From the NCBI GenBank assembly GCA_963978905.1, contig OZ022257.1:50176873-50240872 (forward strand): a stretch of DNA of 64,000 bases, given 5' to 3'. The notes under the pieces are model-generated. The model saw only the letters and a list, made by a program, of their open reading frames with translations, ran no database searches and was not told the origin of the DNA. Within the stretch, counting starts at the first letter, position 1. Every line of letters starts with the position of its first letter. Shown one piece after another: positions 43,001 through 52,529 of this stretch. The DNA comes from Trichostrongylus colubriformis (taxonomy: Eukaryota > Nematoda > Chromadorea > Rhabditida > Trichostrongylidae). Both the position numbers and the translations under genes were made by a program.

Positions 43001-46000
43001 ATTGGGTCATTCCATAAGTAGTGTCTTTTTTTTTCAAACAAAAATTTTCGCCATAAAATCACAAGTTTTCGCAGCATGCCATGTATCATTCGAAAGGAAA
43101 TTTTCTGCTCTACAAAATGACATGTTCAGTTTTTGAGTATCTTGTGATGGCGCCGACGTTTAGGCTGGCGAAGAGGTAGGTCCAGCCGACGAAAATTGGC
43201 CAAACCGGCAATCAATTGAAACAGTGTATTTCACTTTAGGAAAATCAACCAGTTATGTGTCGCGTACTTAGTCCTGATCTCTTCTACAATTTCCAATATT
43301 TAGTTGATCAAGAAGTCGCGTCGTTCTTATTCTAAAATCTTTTTTTTTCGAAAGCACCCACACTCATTCAAAATGAAATTTTTTCTTTCAAACTCCTTGC
43401 TTAGAATTGTTTTATGAACCACTTCGAAGAACTTTCTCTGCAATATCGAAAACATCTTACTAGTCTGTTTTGGCTGCGATTCAGACTGAATTTTGATACC
43501 ATGTAACAGGGATCCAGTTGACATTTTTCACAATTTATTTTTTTCCATGAGACAGTTAAGGAATCCGGTCAGTGGTATTTCGCTGCTCCTACCCACACCC
43601 AGTTCTTAACACCTCACCACTCTTTCAACTGATTAATTGAGAAAATTCTCTTGCCTTGGTTCGAAGAAATTGTCTGAAATCACCGAGTTGTGGAGAAAAA
43701 CTAAATATGGAAAAATAACGACATGACTTCTTGATCAACTAAATATTGGAAATTGTAGAAGAGATCTGGACTAAGTACGCGACACATAACTGATTGATTT
43801 TCCTTAAGTGAAATACAGTGTTTCAATTGATTGCCGGTTTGGCCAATTTTTGTTGGCTTGACCTACCTCTCCGCCAGCCTAAATGTCGGCCCCATTCTAA
43901 CAAACTCAGAAACTAAACATGTCATTTTGTAGAGTAGGGAAACCTCTTTTAAATGATATATGACATGCTGCAGAAACTTGTGATTTCATAGGAGAAATTT
44001 ATTTTTGAAAAAAACGACATTACTTATGGAATGACCCAATAATTCGACAAATATGTGTACTATGTGACAATTCGACAAATATGTGTCTGAGTTACGTTAT
44101 GGCGTTTTGAAAAAAGTGGTCTGTTTTGGTCATTTATTTTGCATACACCTAATAGAGTACATAATCAAAAACACGGAAAAAACTCCTTCGTTCCAGTGCA
44201 GAAGAACAGCAGCTCGTTTGAATTCCCGCCGCCGAGCGACATTTGAACACCAGTCGCCGGGAAAAGCGCAGTTCAAATTTCTGCTCCTAATGTTCATTCG
44301 CTTTGAACTCTGCATTTCTGACTACATGACCGTGATCTCTTAGCCCCTGAAGCCCTCGCGGCTCCGTCTACCCGGACGCCTCACCCCATCGGATGTCCCC
44401 TTGAGGAGCTGGATCTCAGCCACATCCTTGTTTTCTCGCATGGAACTTTGTATGTGGTCCGTAGTAAGCAAACACAACACAATGGGTGACAGAAAAATTC
44501 TTGTTTCCGTGGGCAATTCCCTCAATGGAGATGTCTGAATCCTTTTTTGTGGAGCCTCCTTCAGCATGATTTGTTAGCAAGCACATAAAAAAAATCCGGA
44601 AGTGCACTCTATTTTGAATTCCGCCATAAAACGAGAAACACACTAGGAATGATAACTTCAAAACATTCTCACATTGATCGATCAGATCGAAGCCAGTTAG
44701 AACATGCTACACGCATAGCGCAGTACCGAATATATGCCATCAGCACGACCAGGTAGAGTGTGATGGCATGAAGAGCGATGGACAGTACGACGTGAACCTG
44801 AAGTATCATAAATCAAATACAGTGGTAGGGGCAAAGTGGGTGTGTCCTTATGTCAGGATTTTGCACGACGACGAGCTGCATGCAACGCAGTGTGTGCGAG
44901 CTATGCTCGTCGCTGTAGTTGGGAATTAGAACGATTACACGATAATGCTAGGGGCGCGATACGCAGTTGACAAATAATCGCTTCGGGACCCGACAACATA
45001 GCGCCTTTAGCTCGTCCGCGTTACCGCTTGAGACATGCCGTGGGGCGAAATTCTGACATAGGGTAACATACCCGGGTAATGTGGGCGATTAGGAGCTCCG
45101 GGTGTAGCCATCCGAAAGAAAACTCGAAACTTAACTAGACTATATGTTGTGCAGTATGTGGTGAAAGGCATGCTCCTGAGATTCATAGGAGACATGATTT
45201 AAACAAGCTCCGCCCTTTTTCACATGGTCTGCCCCGGGTCAACTTTGCTGCGGGGTTGAGTAATGAATATGATAGCAGCAGACGTTTATCGTATTATATT
45301 ACTGCCGAGTCGATTGGGGATTACATGGAGCTTGACGTGCCTGCTTTCGCCGTAAAAACGTGCACCGTTCCGCGTCAAAGATGGAATGCCTGATGCAACC
45401 GAATCACCCCTCTCACTGCCTTTGGGCAGCGTTCATAGGAGGGAAACCTGTGTGTTGCGGAATTGTGGAATCTGCGGAAAAGGATAATTTACGTATGGAT
45501 TGGGCGTATTGTAGAAACTCAAAATCGTGGCAATCGTGGGTCACGACCCTTTTCAGTAATCTCGAAATTTGGTCACTAACCTTAAGAAACAACGCCCAAC
45601 CGTACGGATATCCAGTGCCATCCTGCATAAACTCAAATCTCGTCATGTATATCTGAAAAATACAGAGTGAACTTCAAAACAAAACACCTAAAAATGAATT
45701 CCCAACCAAATATGACGTCATTGTTCCCATATCTGAAACGGCTATACACACTAATACCGTATGCACAGAACTAAATCGCATACGTGGTCGTGTCAGGACC
45801 CACACATGTATAGAATTGGCCAGCAGTCCGAATAAACATAACAGAACAGAAATATAGCGATGGAGGGACGAGTATGTCCTAAACGAATAGGTGCGTGATT
45901 TTTGAGAAAATCCTCAGAGTTCCAAAATATCATTGTAAAAGTTCTCGAGTCTTATTGTTAGAGCTTTATTGAATGCTGTGGGCTCATTCATCTCTGCGGA

Positions 46001-46131
46001 AAAATCAATAAATAAACAGATACCAATCGAATAGTAAAAAAAACTTACTGCTGGAATAGGAACAATGTTTGTAAAACATTGTAGGTAAAATTATTGTGAA
46101 CATCAAATATTTCCGCATCCTTACAGTCCAT
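36949..46131 (-). CDS. Rhodopsin-type neuropeptide GPCR, FMRFamide/myosuppressin-receptor-like
   Basis: Ten exons with fully matching phases: 46131-46049, 45878-45707, 45652-45581, 44797-44673, 42057-41938, 41095-41014, 40825-40695, 40641-40574, 37926-37770, 37072-36949. Together they give 377 residues. TM1 (about 35-57) has G-L-L-A-N49; TM2 has IAVSD77; ECL1 has W104; TM3 (110-134) ends AYIRY, in place of DRY; TM4 has P167; ECL2 has C203; TM5 has P221; ICL3 is Lys/Arg-rich; TM6 carries FLVTELPQG (P276); TM7 (about 297-320) has SLINCYVAFLVY, a degenerate NPxxY, followed by helix-8 CSRYRQTL. The cysteine normally at the top of TM3 is absent. WALFL-x-H and TELPQG are, from memory, typical of nematode DMSR/SRW receptors (Pfam 7TM_GPCR_Srw). 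The ligand is probably an RFamide-type peptide, coupling through G proteins at the plasma membrane; ligand and subgroup are inference. Introns hold a nested mariner, SINE and MITEs. Confidence 0.93.
37770..37926 (-). CDS. GPCR exon 9, ECL3 and TM7
   Basis: CTTTCAG acceptor, GTGAGT donor. It encodes HAYVYLTLADVLDLLSLI through TM7 to the helix-8 motif CSRYRQTL. Confidence 0.92.
38247..38520 (-). mobile_element. tRNA-derived SINE copy 3, in GPCR intron 8
   Basis: A nearly complete copy from 'GTTAATCAATCCCTTCTTGG' to 'GCGCCACCTGTCAATACATC'; the tRNA-like head with the B box lies at the high-coordinate end. Confidence 0.75.
38981..39152. mobile_element. GCCGCG-type palindromic MITE in GPCR intron 8
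   Basis: GGCCGCGGTTATACTTTGCG at the left mirrors 'CCGGCGCAAAGTATGAACG' at the right, with 'GCAGCGAGGCAG'-type core units read on the opposite strand. Confidence 0.65.
39627..39664. repeat. Perfect 16-bp hairpin with 6-base loop
   Basis: ACTTCCATACAACCAA, loop AAACCC, then the exact complement; no second copy is seen. Confidence 0.88.
40574..40641 (-). CDS. GPCR exon 8, TM6
   Basis: ATTTCAG acceptor, GTACGT donor. It encodes LVFMVTVFLVTELPQGVMAV and LN; the TELPQG block is the strongest family marker. Confidence 0.92.
40695..40825 (-). CDS. GPCR exon 7, TM5 end and ICL3
   Basis: ATTTTCAG acceptor, GTAAGT donor. It encodes AIPCVLLFWFTIALIGRM followed by a Lys/Arg-rich loop ending RDVTTY. 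Confidence 0.92.
41014..41095 (-). CDS. GPCR exon 6, ECL2 and TM5 start
   Basis: ATTTCAG acceptor, GTGATC donor. It encodes the ECL2 cysteine in ENNCFLMKGNLWLTGIFLK. Confidence 0.9.
41938..42057 (-). CDS. GPCR exon 5, TM4
   Basis: TTTTGTAG acceptor, GTTCGT donor. It encodes LAAVGIAICVFVLCIPTLLA and the start of ECL2. Confidence 0.9.
42354..42960 (+). pseudogene. Mariner transposase remnant
   Basis: Pieces of the N-terminal DNA-binding domain (42354-42560) and the catalytic core with QDNAKHH (about 42710) and SLTPYAPDLSP (about 42780) are recognisable in different frames. The first catalytic Asp region is not found and several stops interrupt the rest, so it is inactive. Confidence 0.8.
43002..44039. 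mobile_element. Foldback element 2, nested in mariner 2
   Basis: Long inverted arms of about 320 bases begin TTGGGTCATTCCATAAGTAG and end with the complement, flanked by TA (43000-43001, 44040-44041). Each arm has the same type of internal block as foldback element 1, 'TCATTCGAAA...GCTCTACAAAATG' (about 43089 and mirrored near 43930). The central 350 bases are not obviously paired. No transposase is encoded. Confidence 0.82.
44345..44560. repeat. Half copy of MITE P1
   Basis: It contains 'CTTGAGGAGCTGGATCTCAG', 'CTCGCATGGAACTTTGTATG' and an end 'TTCCGTGGGCAATTCC', matching the right arm of P1. Confidence 0.6.
44673..44797 (-). CDS. GPCR exon 4, TM3 and ICL2
   Basis: ACTTCAG acceptor, GTGAGA donor. 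It encodes VHVVLSIALHAITLYLVVLM followed by AYIRYCAMR, the DRY-equivalent, and a short ICL2. Confidence 0.92.
44830..45072. mobile_element. Palindromic MITE family D, copy 2, in GPCR intron 3
   Basis: GGGTGTGTCCTTATGTCAGG at the left mirrors 'TTCTGACATAGGGTAACATA' at the right. The interior 'ACGATTACACGATAATGCTA' block is shared with 5708-5949. Confidence 0.7.
45581..45652 (-). CDS. GPCR exon 3, TM2 end and ECL1
   Basis: TTTTTCAG acceptor, GTTAGT donor, phase 0 at both ends. It encodes IYMTRFEFMQDGTGYPYGWA then LFLK. Confidence 0.92.
45707..45878 (-). CDS. GPCR exon 2, TM1 and TM2
   Basis: CGTTTAG acceptor, GTTGGG donor. It encodes HRYISVLLCLFGLLANSIHV, the ICL1 TRPRMR and TM2 VLVCIAVSDMGTMTSYL. 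Confidence 0.92.
46049..46131 (-). CDS. GPCR exon 1, extracellular N-terminus
   Basis: It begins MDCKDAEIFDVHNNFTYNVL, with one NFT sequon, and ends at CA|GTAAGT in phase 2, which exon 2 completes. The ATG is directly preceded by AATTTTCAG, so it is either the trans-spliced start or an internal Met after an upstream exon. No signal peptide, as is usual for this receptor class. Confidence 0.78.
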
Positions 46132-46140
46132 CTGAAAATT
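46132..46140 (-). promoter_or_regulatory. Probable spliced-leader acceptor of the GPCR gene
   Basis: AATTTTCAG abuts the start codon on the minus strand; this near-consensus TTTTCAG with zero-length leader is common in trans-spliced nematode genes. Confidence 0.5.
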
Positions 46141-48140
46141 AAAATTGAATTTTGAAAGAAGTTTTTCTGAATAATCACGACGCTGTATTGAGCAACGATG
46201 GCATCAATCAATACTAAATGCTATACGATTACACGTCAATAAAAAAAAAGACAGAGCGACGGTGAATCAAGCAATTACGACTTCATATTCAAGTAAGAAG
46301 AAAATTGGTTATCGATTCAGCCGCGTAAAATCAATACGTCCTCCAATGAAACGAGCGCGAACTGAGAAAACAGCACAAGAAATGAAGGCTAACATGAAAC
46401 GATAATTGACAGGATTTTGATAAGTTTAGAAACACAGTAATCACAGAGGAATTACTAGATTACTGATAAGATGTTTGAGGTAGTTTGAGGTAATTGTCAG
46501 ATCACTGATAACATGGTTGAAACCTGTGGTTAAGAGAAGTTCTCGGAAAAGCAGACCGGATTTTCGAGAAAAAAAAAAGATGAAGACCTTCAGTTTTAAG
46601 GATACGGTAATACGATTCATCAAATTATTCAGGCTTCGTCCTCCCTCAAAAAATTAGGCAGTAAGTATTCCTATATGATATGATCAATTAAAAATATTAA
46701 TGAAAAATGGAAAATAAAAGTTTAGACAACTACGTTATTGTGGATGCATTATAGCTGAGGAAACAGAACAAACGGTTGAATTTTTGCTCATTAAACTTTT
46801 TGAAACGAATCAACCTTGTTTTGGGATACCGATTTTGGTTCATAGTCTCTAAAAAGTTCAGACATCAACTACGTAATTTGTTACGGTTTTTTCGTGGAAT
46901 TGCAAAAGCATGTATAATAGGAAACTGATGCAGGTGGCTACAGCTCAGAGGATCAGAAGTGTCCTATGTTTTACTTTCAATTACTAATTATTTATGTATA
47001 AATTTTCACACTCGCTAGCAAGGCTGCTTTTATACTCGACAATGCCTAGTTCAGAGCGCTCCAATAATAACATGCACCCAATGGTGCTTCCTCTCATTTC
47101 ATTGAAGATTTCAGAATACAGCTATGAAAATGGCAAATGATCATCGAGAAAGCTTATAGATTTGTAAGTAATACTACGGAAAATTAGAAAGTGAAATAAA
47201 AAAGAAAAATGATGAATCGTAGAACTGCATTATCGTCAAATGAAACGCGATTGGGTCACATTATATGAATAGAGCGTGTCGCAAAGGGAGCCACTCAGTA
47301 TGAATGCAACCGTAGATGTGAGCGTAAGGCTGAATGGTAGAAATGACTTTATCGTTCAAATCATCAGAATGATCGCATTTCTGATTCTTTGCTAACCCAA
47401 GTATATGGACAAACTTCATAGTGGTTCTGAAGACGTACAGTTGAGCCCATAGGTCTGGATTCTACTGAGTGTACTTAATTGGCGTAAAGCATGTCTAAGA
47501 GGTAACAAACCTTCAATCAACACCGTAAACGGTAGAAGCCGATGTATACTTTAAATACTATTCGAAGGACTGCGCTCTTTTGAAAAAAAAGACAATTGCG
47601 TGGCGCAATATGGTAGGTGCGAAGCAGAGTTCAGTTTTTGCAGCGTTAAATTTTTAAATCTCTTAGTACTGACTCACTCGGACCTCTTGACACTATGTAA
47701 CGACTACGCAGTAATTATGGAAGCCTGAAATATGGCTAAGGAAACCTCGATAGGAGACCTCTAACCATCACCAATTAAGTTCTGCGGAAACCATAGTGGG
47801 AAGGGTTCAAGTAAAAAGTACAACAGATGATTCTATGAAAGTTTTGGTAAGTTTCTGATACAACAGTCTTTCCCAGGGAGGAAAGAATTCAGCAAACTTC
47901 TTTTGTTTGAAGTGACAGGAAGTGAAACTGAGACATGTTTCGAACAGATGGGAGCCCTTTGGCATCATCCTGGCGTTTAAATTTAATGAGAAGAAATGCT
48001 TCACTAATCACGATAAGACTAGGTTCATAGGACTATGACAAAGTAATTGTAGGCGGATGACAATGAAAAATGTTGCACAGACATAAACATTGTTCATACC
48101 GATACACATCAAACACCACAAAAAATGATAGTAAATCGTT
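46141..48140. other. Intergenic stretch upstream of the GPCR gene
   Basis: AT-rich and mostly unique. A 28-base segment at 46635-46662 is flanked by ATTATTCAG and GTAAGT on the plus strand but no partner exon was found. The GPCR promoter should lie here; no motif could be assigned. Confidence 0.4.
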
Positions 48141-48149
48141 TTTTAACTT

Positions 48150-48245
48150 CGATTGATGCTTACATTTCTCATTCAACTTTTTTTACGTGCTTTGAAGGCA
48201 ATTGGTACTCAATGAAGCAAAGTAATCAGCAGAGTGGGGTGCAGA
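48150..48245. repeat. Truncated Tc1-type MITE T1
   Basis: Contains 'GATGCTTACATTTCTCATTC' and 'TTTGAAGGCAATTGGTACTC' as in T1 copies at 25507 and 50461, ending where MITE P1 begins. Confidence 0.6.
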
Positions 48246-48790
48246 GTTAAAGGAATCGTCCACGGAAAACGTATGCTTATGTTGTATTTTCCTAATGTAG
48301 GCCGCATGCAAAGTTTCACGCGAAAAATCTGTATCTGGCCAAGGGCAATGGTAAGTCTCGGTCGGGTAGGCGGGGTGTAGGTTGGGACACACGAATCTAG
48401 GCCGTGACCCTGTAATAGCCTGCGGCCTTTGACCTAAGCCTTAAATAATTCAGACAATTTGTTCATGTAAATCGTGTCCTCCTTGCAAGTCTGTTCCGTT
48501 GTATAGTCAAATTGTCTGAATTATCCATGTCACAGGGCAAAGGCCACAGGCTGTTACAGGGTCACGGCCTAGATTCGTGTGTCCCAACCGTCACCCGGGT
48601 AGGCGAGGCTTCCGAGCAAGTGTCCACCCCGTCGTCCACCGCCGTCGGAGACGCACTGTAGGAACAGAAAGTTACGTAAACGGTCCCATACTCCATTCCC
48701 AACCGCGGCGGACAACGGGACGGGGCTTCTACTCGGAATCCCCGCCTATTAGAGCAAGAATTCAAGGTGCCGTATCCTATTGCTAGCCGA
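48246..48790. mobile_element. MITE P1 copy interrupted by another MITE
   Basis: The left arm 'GCATGCAAAGTTTCACGCG' and the GC-rich core (from 48597) belong to P1. The right outer arm is partly lost. Positions 48383-48590 are a separate inserted element. Confidence 0.65.
48383..48590. mobile_element. Small TIR element nested in MITE P1
   Basis: About 208 bases with long terminal inverted repeats: GGTTGGGACACACGAATCTA continuing to GGCCGTGACCCTGTAA, mirrored exactly at the right end, plus an inner pair around 'AATTCAGACAATTT / AAATTGTCTGAATT'. It interrupts the P1 sequence 'TCGGTCGGGTAGGCGGGGT', which resumes as 'CCGGGTAGGCGAGGCTTCC'. Confidence 0.75.
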
Positions 48791-49037
48791 ATTCTCCCTT
48801 TCTCCCCGAAATAGGAAATTTTCAACAATTGTGGAATATGAAAGTCAAGGCGCTATGCAGTGCAACGCAAAGAAAAACTGGATGAAGCGGTCGAAAACGG
48901 GAGAGATTGGTTCAGTGGTTGCATGAGTTTCAAAGCTGCAGAAATTTATGAAATATTGCATGAAGGGAACCTAATCGATAAAGATCTTTTCCAGCGACAA
49001 CAGAGTGTCAAAGGTAAAAGGACAGGGAAAAAATTTT

Positions 49038-49309
49038 CGGCGATAATCAATCCCTTCCTGGGATGCGCCGCACATCCTAGTCCCATTCAGAATCGTGTTG
49101 GATGATGAATGTGATGTGGCCTATACAATGAATGCGGTGGCCAGCCGATGTGCAAATCAGCGTTTTAACCTCCCAGACGAGTATGATACCTATTCGTCGA
49201 CCCCGAGGGATGAGAGGCTTGGTTGGTCTGGTGGAGGGGGCGTTAATGCGGGATTTGATTTTCACGCCATGAAAGTGGGAGTGGACGCCATCTTTTACTA
49301 CACCACTTC
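49038..49309 (-). mobile_element. tRNA-derived SINE copy 4
   Basis: Starts 'GATAATCAATCCCTTCCTGG' and ends 'CATCTTTTACTACACCAC'. Head at the high-coordinate end, slightly more diverged there than copy 3. Confidence 0.75.
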
Positions 49310-50061
49310 TTTCGAAATTTTTTTATTATACTGTAATATAATACTACATTACACTTATACTACTTTATCTGAGAGGCTAAGCTTCTGTGGATGTGTGCCT
49401 GTATTTTTGATCAAAAATTTACAACTCACGTGCCAAGAATCGCATGAACCTCACTTTCTGAGATGCTATGGGTAGGACAGTAGGAGAACATAGTAGTGAC
49501 TGACAAAAGGTAATAACCTATAATAAGAAGATAATTGCGTCAAACTTTTTTTGTATAAGAAGGAAATGTATACTGTAACATCAATTGTGTAAATGCACTC
49601 TTTCCGATGTCAGGAAAAGATACATTCTGAAGCTATTCTCAGTATTGTAAATGTACTACAACTGGTTTCGGCGATTTCAGAGAATTCTTCGACCTAAATC
49701 CATTTTTTTCTGGATGTACTTGAATTTGTTATCGCGCCGTCATGATAACCTAACTTAATTGAAACCCAATTTTGTTGGGTTACTGCTCGCACCACATAAG
49801 GTAATAATGTAGTGCTGCAAAATAGGGGCGATCAAAATAAGCTGACAGCGATTTGAAATCTCTTTTTTCTTTCTATCGAGTATTGCGTCTAATGTAAGGC
49901 GCTATCGAAGCTGGTTCTACATACAGTAATATAATAAAATCGGTAAAAGGAAATTCTTCTATGATTGCTTAAGCACTAATATTCTGGGAAAGTAAGTTGA
50001 GGAGATTATGATGGTGTACCGTGGTGAAATTATTTATTAGATCAATTATTTATAAATTTAG

Positions 50062-50345
50062 AAGGAGGGCGGAGGTGGTGTAGTGACAGGTGGCGCGCAC
50101 CCCATTCTCATGGTGCGGGGATCAAATCCCACATCAACGCCCGTCCAGGCCAACCAAGCCTTCCATCCTTTCGGGGTCGGTGAATTGGTACCAGACTCGT
50201 CTGGGAGGATAAAAGCACTGACTTGTACATCGGCTGGCCATCGCAAGTCAGTGCATAGGCCACATCACATTCACCAGCCATCACGATTCTGAATGGAACT
50301 AGAATGTGCGGCGCATCCCACAGAAGGGATTGATTAACGCCAAAA
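50062..50345 (+). mobile_element. tRNA-derived SINE copy 5, best preserved
   Basis: The head GGAGGTGGTGTAGTGACAGG carries an A-box-like TGGTGTAGTGAC (50076-50087). GCGGGGATCAAATCCC (50115-50130) is B-box-like, spaced as in a tRNA. The body continues 'CCGTCCAGGCCAACCAAGCC' and the 3' part ends 'GGGATTGATTAACGCC'. About 280 bases, with no ORF of its own. Confidence 0.78.
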
Positions 50346-50460
50346 CCTTTATCCTTTTGTATTTAGAAGACTAGATAATTTTCACTAATAAATAAAAGTA
50401 AAACGAAAGTGCAACATGTGCGCAATACATGCATTTACAACAAGCGATCGTTATTATGTA

Positions 50461-50962
50461 CAGTAGCGGTCAAAAATATATGTGGTTTGAATTCTAACCA
50501 TACCTTTGGTCGACGCTTACATTTCTCATTCAATTTTTTTTGTTTTGAAGGCAATTGGTATTCAATGAAACAAAGTATCTCAGCGGCGTAGGGTGCAGGG
50601 TAAAAATTACAAAATTCATTTCTAAAAACTCTGAAAGTGGCTGAGGCTTTCGAAAAATCCAATAAGCAATAAAAAGCTTACAACTTATCGAAGCGGGCAG
50701 GTGTGCAGAAAGTGACAGGACAGGACCTTGTTACACGTCATTTGGAATCATGACAGCACTTTGCACCACAGAGGCCATTTTTAGAGTTTCCAGTTGAATA
50801 AAATTTCTCTTCACCCCGGCACTCCACTCTGCTAATCTGATTTGCTTCGACTGGGTAGTCATTGCTTTCAAAACACAAAAAAAAAAAATTAAATGAGAAG
50901 TGTAAACTTCGACCAAAGTTATGGTTGGGATCCGAAACCGCATATATTTTCGACCTCAACTG
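50461..50962. mobile_element. Tc1-type MITE T1, copy 2
   Basis: The left end CAGTAGCGGTCAAAAATATA is intact after TA; the right end is eroded (GACCTCAACTG in place of GACCGCTACTG). It directly abuts the Tc1 element starting at 50964, apparently sharing the target dinucleotide. Confidence 0.8.
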
Positions 50963-50963
50963 A

Positions 50964-52528
50964 CAGTGTGTCTCAAACGTATAGGTCCACCCTATTTTTC
51001 ATCCATATCTCGAGAATGGAGCGGCGATTCCTTTCCAAATTTTTATCTATGGTACCTGATCACTGTAGCGATCAAAGCCTCAGTAAAATTGAAGACATAA
51101 AATTGCAAAATTTTATTTCTTTTCCAAAAATAAGGGTGTCCCAAAAGTATAGGTCCACTCAGCTTTTCCGCCTTGCTTCCATCGAAAGGTAAGTTGTGAA
51201 GTAGATGTGTTGACGCATCCTTCTGACTCTACAGTACCATGCCACGCGGTACGCACTTATCCGAGTACGACAAAGGGCCAATTCTGGCCTACAAGGATAT
51301 GGGACTCGGCAATCGCAAAATTTCTGAGAAGATGGGCCTATCCCACAATTTGATCAGCAGCTTCTGTCGCACCATGGACCTGTACGGAACGAAAAAGAGA
51401 AGTGGAAGGGCGCAGAAGCTTCCTGAGAGGCAGAAGCGTCGGATCCTCAACGCTGCGTCCAATTCCAGAAAGGGTGTTGGTCGGCTGTGCAGGGAACTGC
51501 CATCTACTGTATCGAAAAGCACTGTGCACCGACTGCTCAAGTCGTCTCCTCACATCGAGCGAAGACGGTTTTCGTCCACGCCATAACTCACGAGGGCGCA
51601 CGAAGAAGCTCGAATCCATTTTGCCAAGTAATATGGCAGCTGGACGCATCAATGGGATTAGGTATTTTGTAGGGTTACATTATTGACGTAGTAGTTCACA
51701 CAGCATTAGTAATAGTGTTGCAGGTGATCTTTTCTGATGAGAATAAATTCAATTTGGACGGACCGAACGGCTTAGCTAGTTACTGGAGGGATTTGAGGAA
51801 GGAGCCGCGCTACTTTTCGAGGCGCTGATTTGCTGGTGGTAGTGTTATGTATGGGTCGCCTTCTCTCGCTTTGGTAAGAGCAGGATACTATTAATCACGC
51901 ATCGTATGGATTCCAGGGCTTATCAGGACGATCTAGAAAGTAATTTACTACCATATAAACAGCGGTACATACCTACATTAGGTGCCAGTTCCCTGCACAG
52001 CCGACAAACACCCTTTCTGGAATTGGACGCAGCGTTGAGGATCCGACGCTCCTGCCTCTCAGAAAGCTCCTGCGGCCTTCCACGTTTCTTTTTCGTTCCC
52101 TACAGGTCCATGTTGCGACAGAAGCTATTGATCAAGTTGTGGAATCGGCCCATCTTAGAAATTTTGCGATTGCTGAGTCCCACATCCTTGTAGGCCGGAA
52201 TTTGTCCTTTTTCGTACTCGGATAAGTGCGTACCGCGTGGCATGGCACTGTAGAGTAAATCTCACGAGGATGCGTCAACACATCTACTTCACAACTTACC
52301 TTTCGATGGAAGCAAGGCGAAAAGCTGAGTGGACCTATACTTTTGGGACACCCTTATTTTTGAAAAAAAAGCAAATAAAATTTTGCAATTTTATGACTTC
52401 AATTTTACTGAGAAGTTTGATCGCTACAGTGATCAGGTAATACAGATAAAAAATTGGAAAGGAATCACTGGCCCATTCTGGAGATATGGATGAAAAATAG
52501 GGTGGACCTATACTTTTGGGACACACTG
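50964..52528 (+). mobile_element. Rearranged Tc1 transposon with an inverted copy of its 5' half
   Basis: Outer ends CAGTGTGTCTCAAACGTATA and the complement of 'TATACTTTTGGGACACACTG', with TA at 52529-52530. Each arm has a second, inner copy of the terminal sequence (GTGTCCCAAAAGTATAGGTC at 51137 and its mirror ending at 52352), as in IR/DR elements. Positions 51985-52528 are an inverted copy of roughly 50964-51510, including the transposase start, in place of the normal 3' half. Confidence 0.88.
51239..51985 (+). pseudogene. Tc1-like transposase, broken and 3'-truncated
   Basis: Opens MPRGTHLSEYDKGPILAYKD and continues through the paired-like helix-turn-helix and YGTKKRSGR linker. The frame stays readable past a TAA at 51584 to ARIHFAK and WTHQWD. 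A probable 62-base intron (51662-51723) ends in TTGCAG, after which VIFSDENKFNLDGPNG carries the first catalytic Asp. A frame change leads to HRMDSRAYQDDLESNLLPY. The second catalytic Asp and the rest are lost because sequence after 51985 is the inverted 5' half. Confidence 0.85.
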
Positions 52529-52529
52529 T

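Larger units (their letters stand above)
42180..44152 (+). mobile_element. Mariner transposon 2, decayed, in GPCR intron 4
   Basis: Terminal repeats TTAGGTGTATGCAGAATAAA and the complement of 'TTTATTTTGCATACACCTAA', flanked by TA at 42178-42179 and 44153-44154. The transposase remnant reads plus: an N-terminal helix-turn-helix (MERHDFHIIMLHEFELSHS), WFARF-like and GDFDLQG blocks, then after a deletion LLQDNAKHHTSQV, the second catalytic Asp region. Stops and shifts are frequent. Another element is inserted at 43002-44039; subtracting it leaves about 930 bases. Confidence 0.82.

Noticed and set aside
51402..51686. Second-frame ORFs over the Tc1 transposase
   Set aside because: Shadow frames of the recognisable transposase reading frame.
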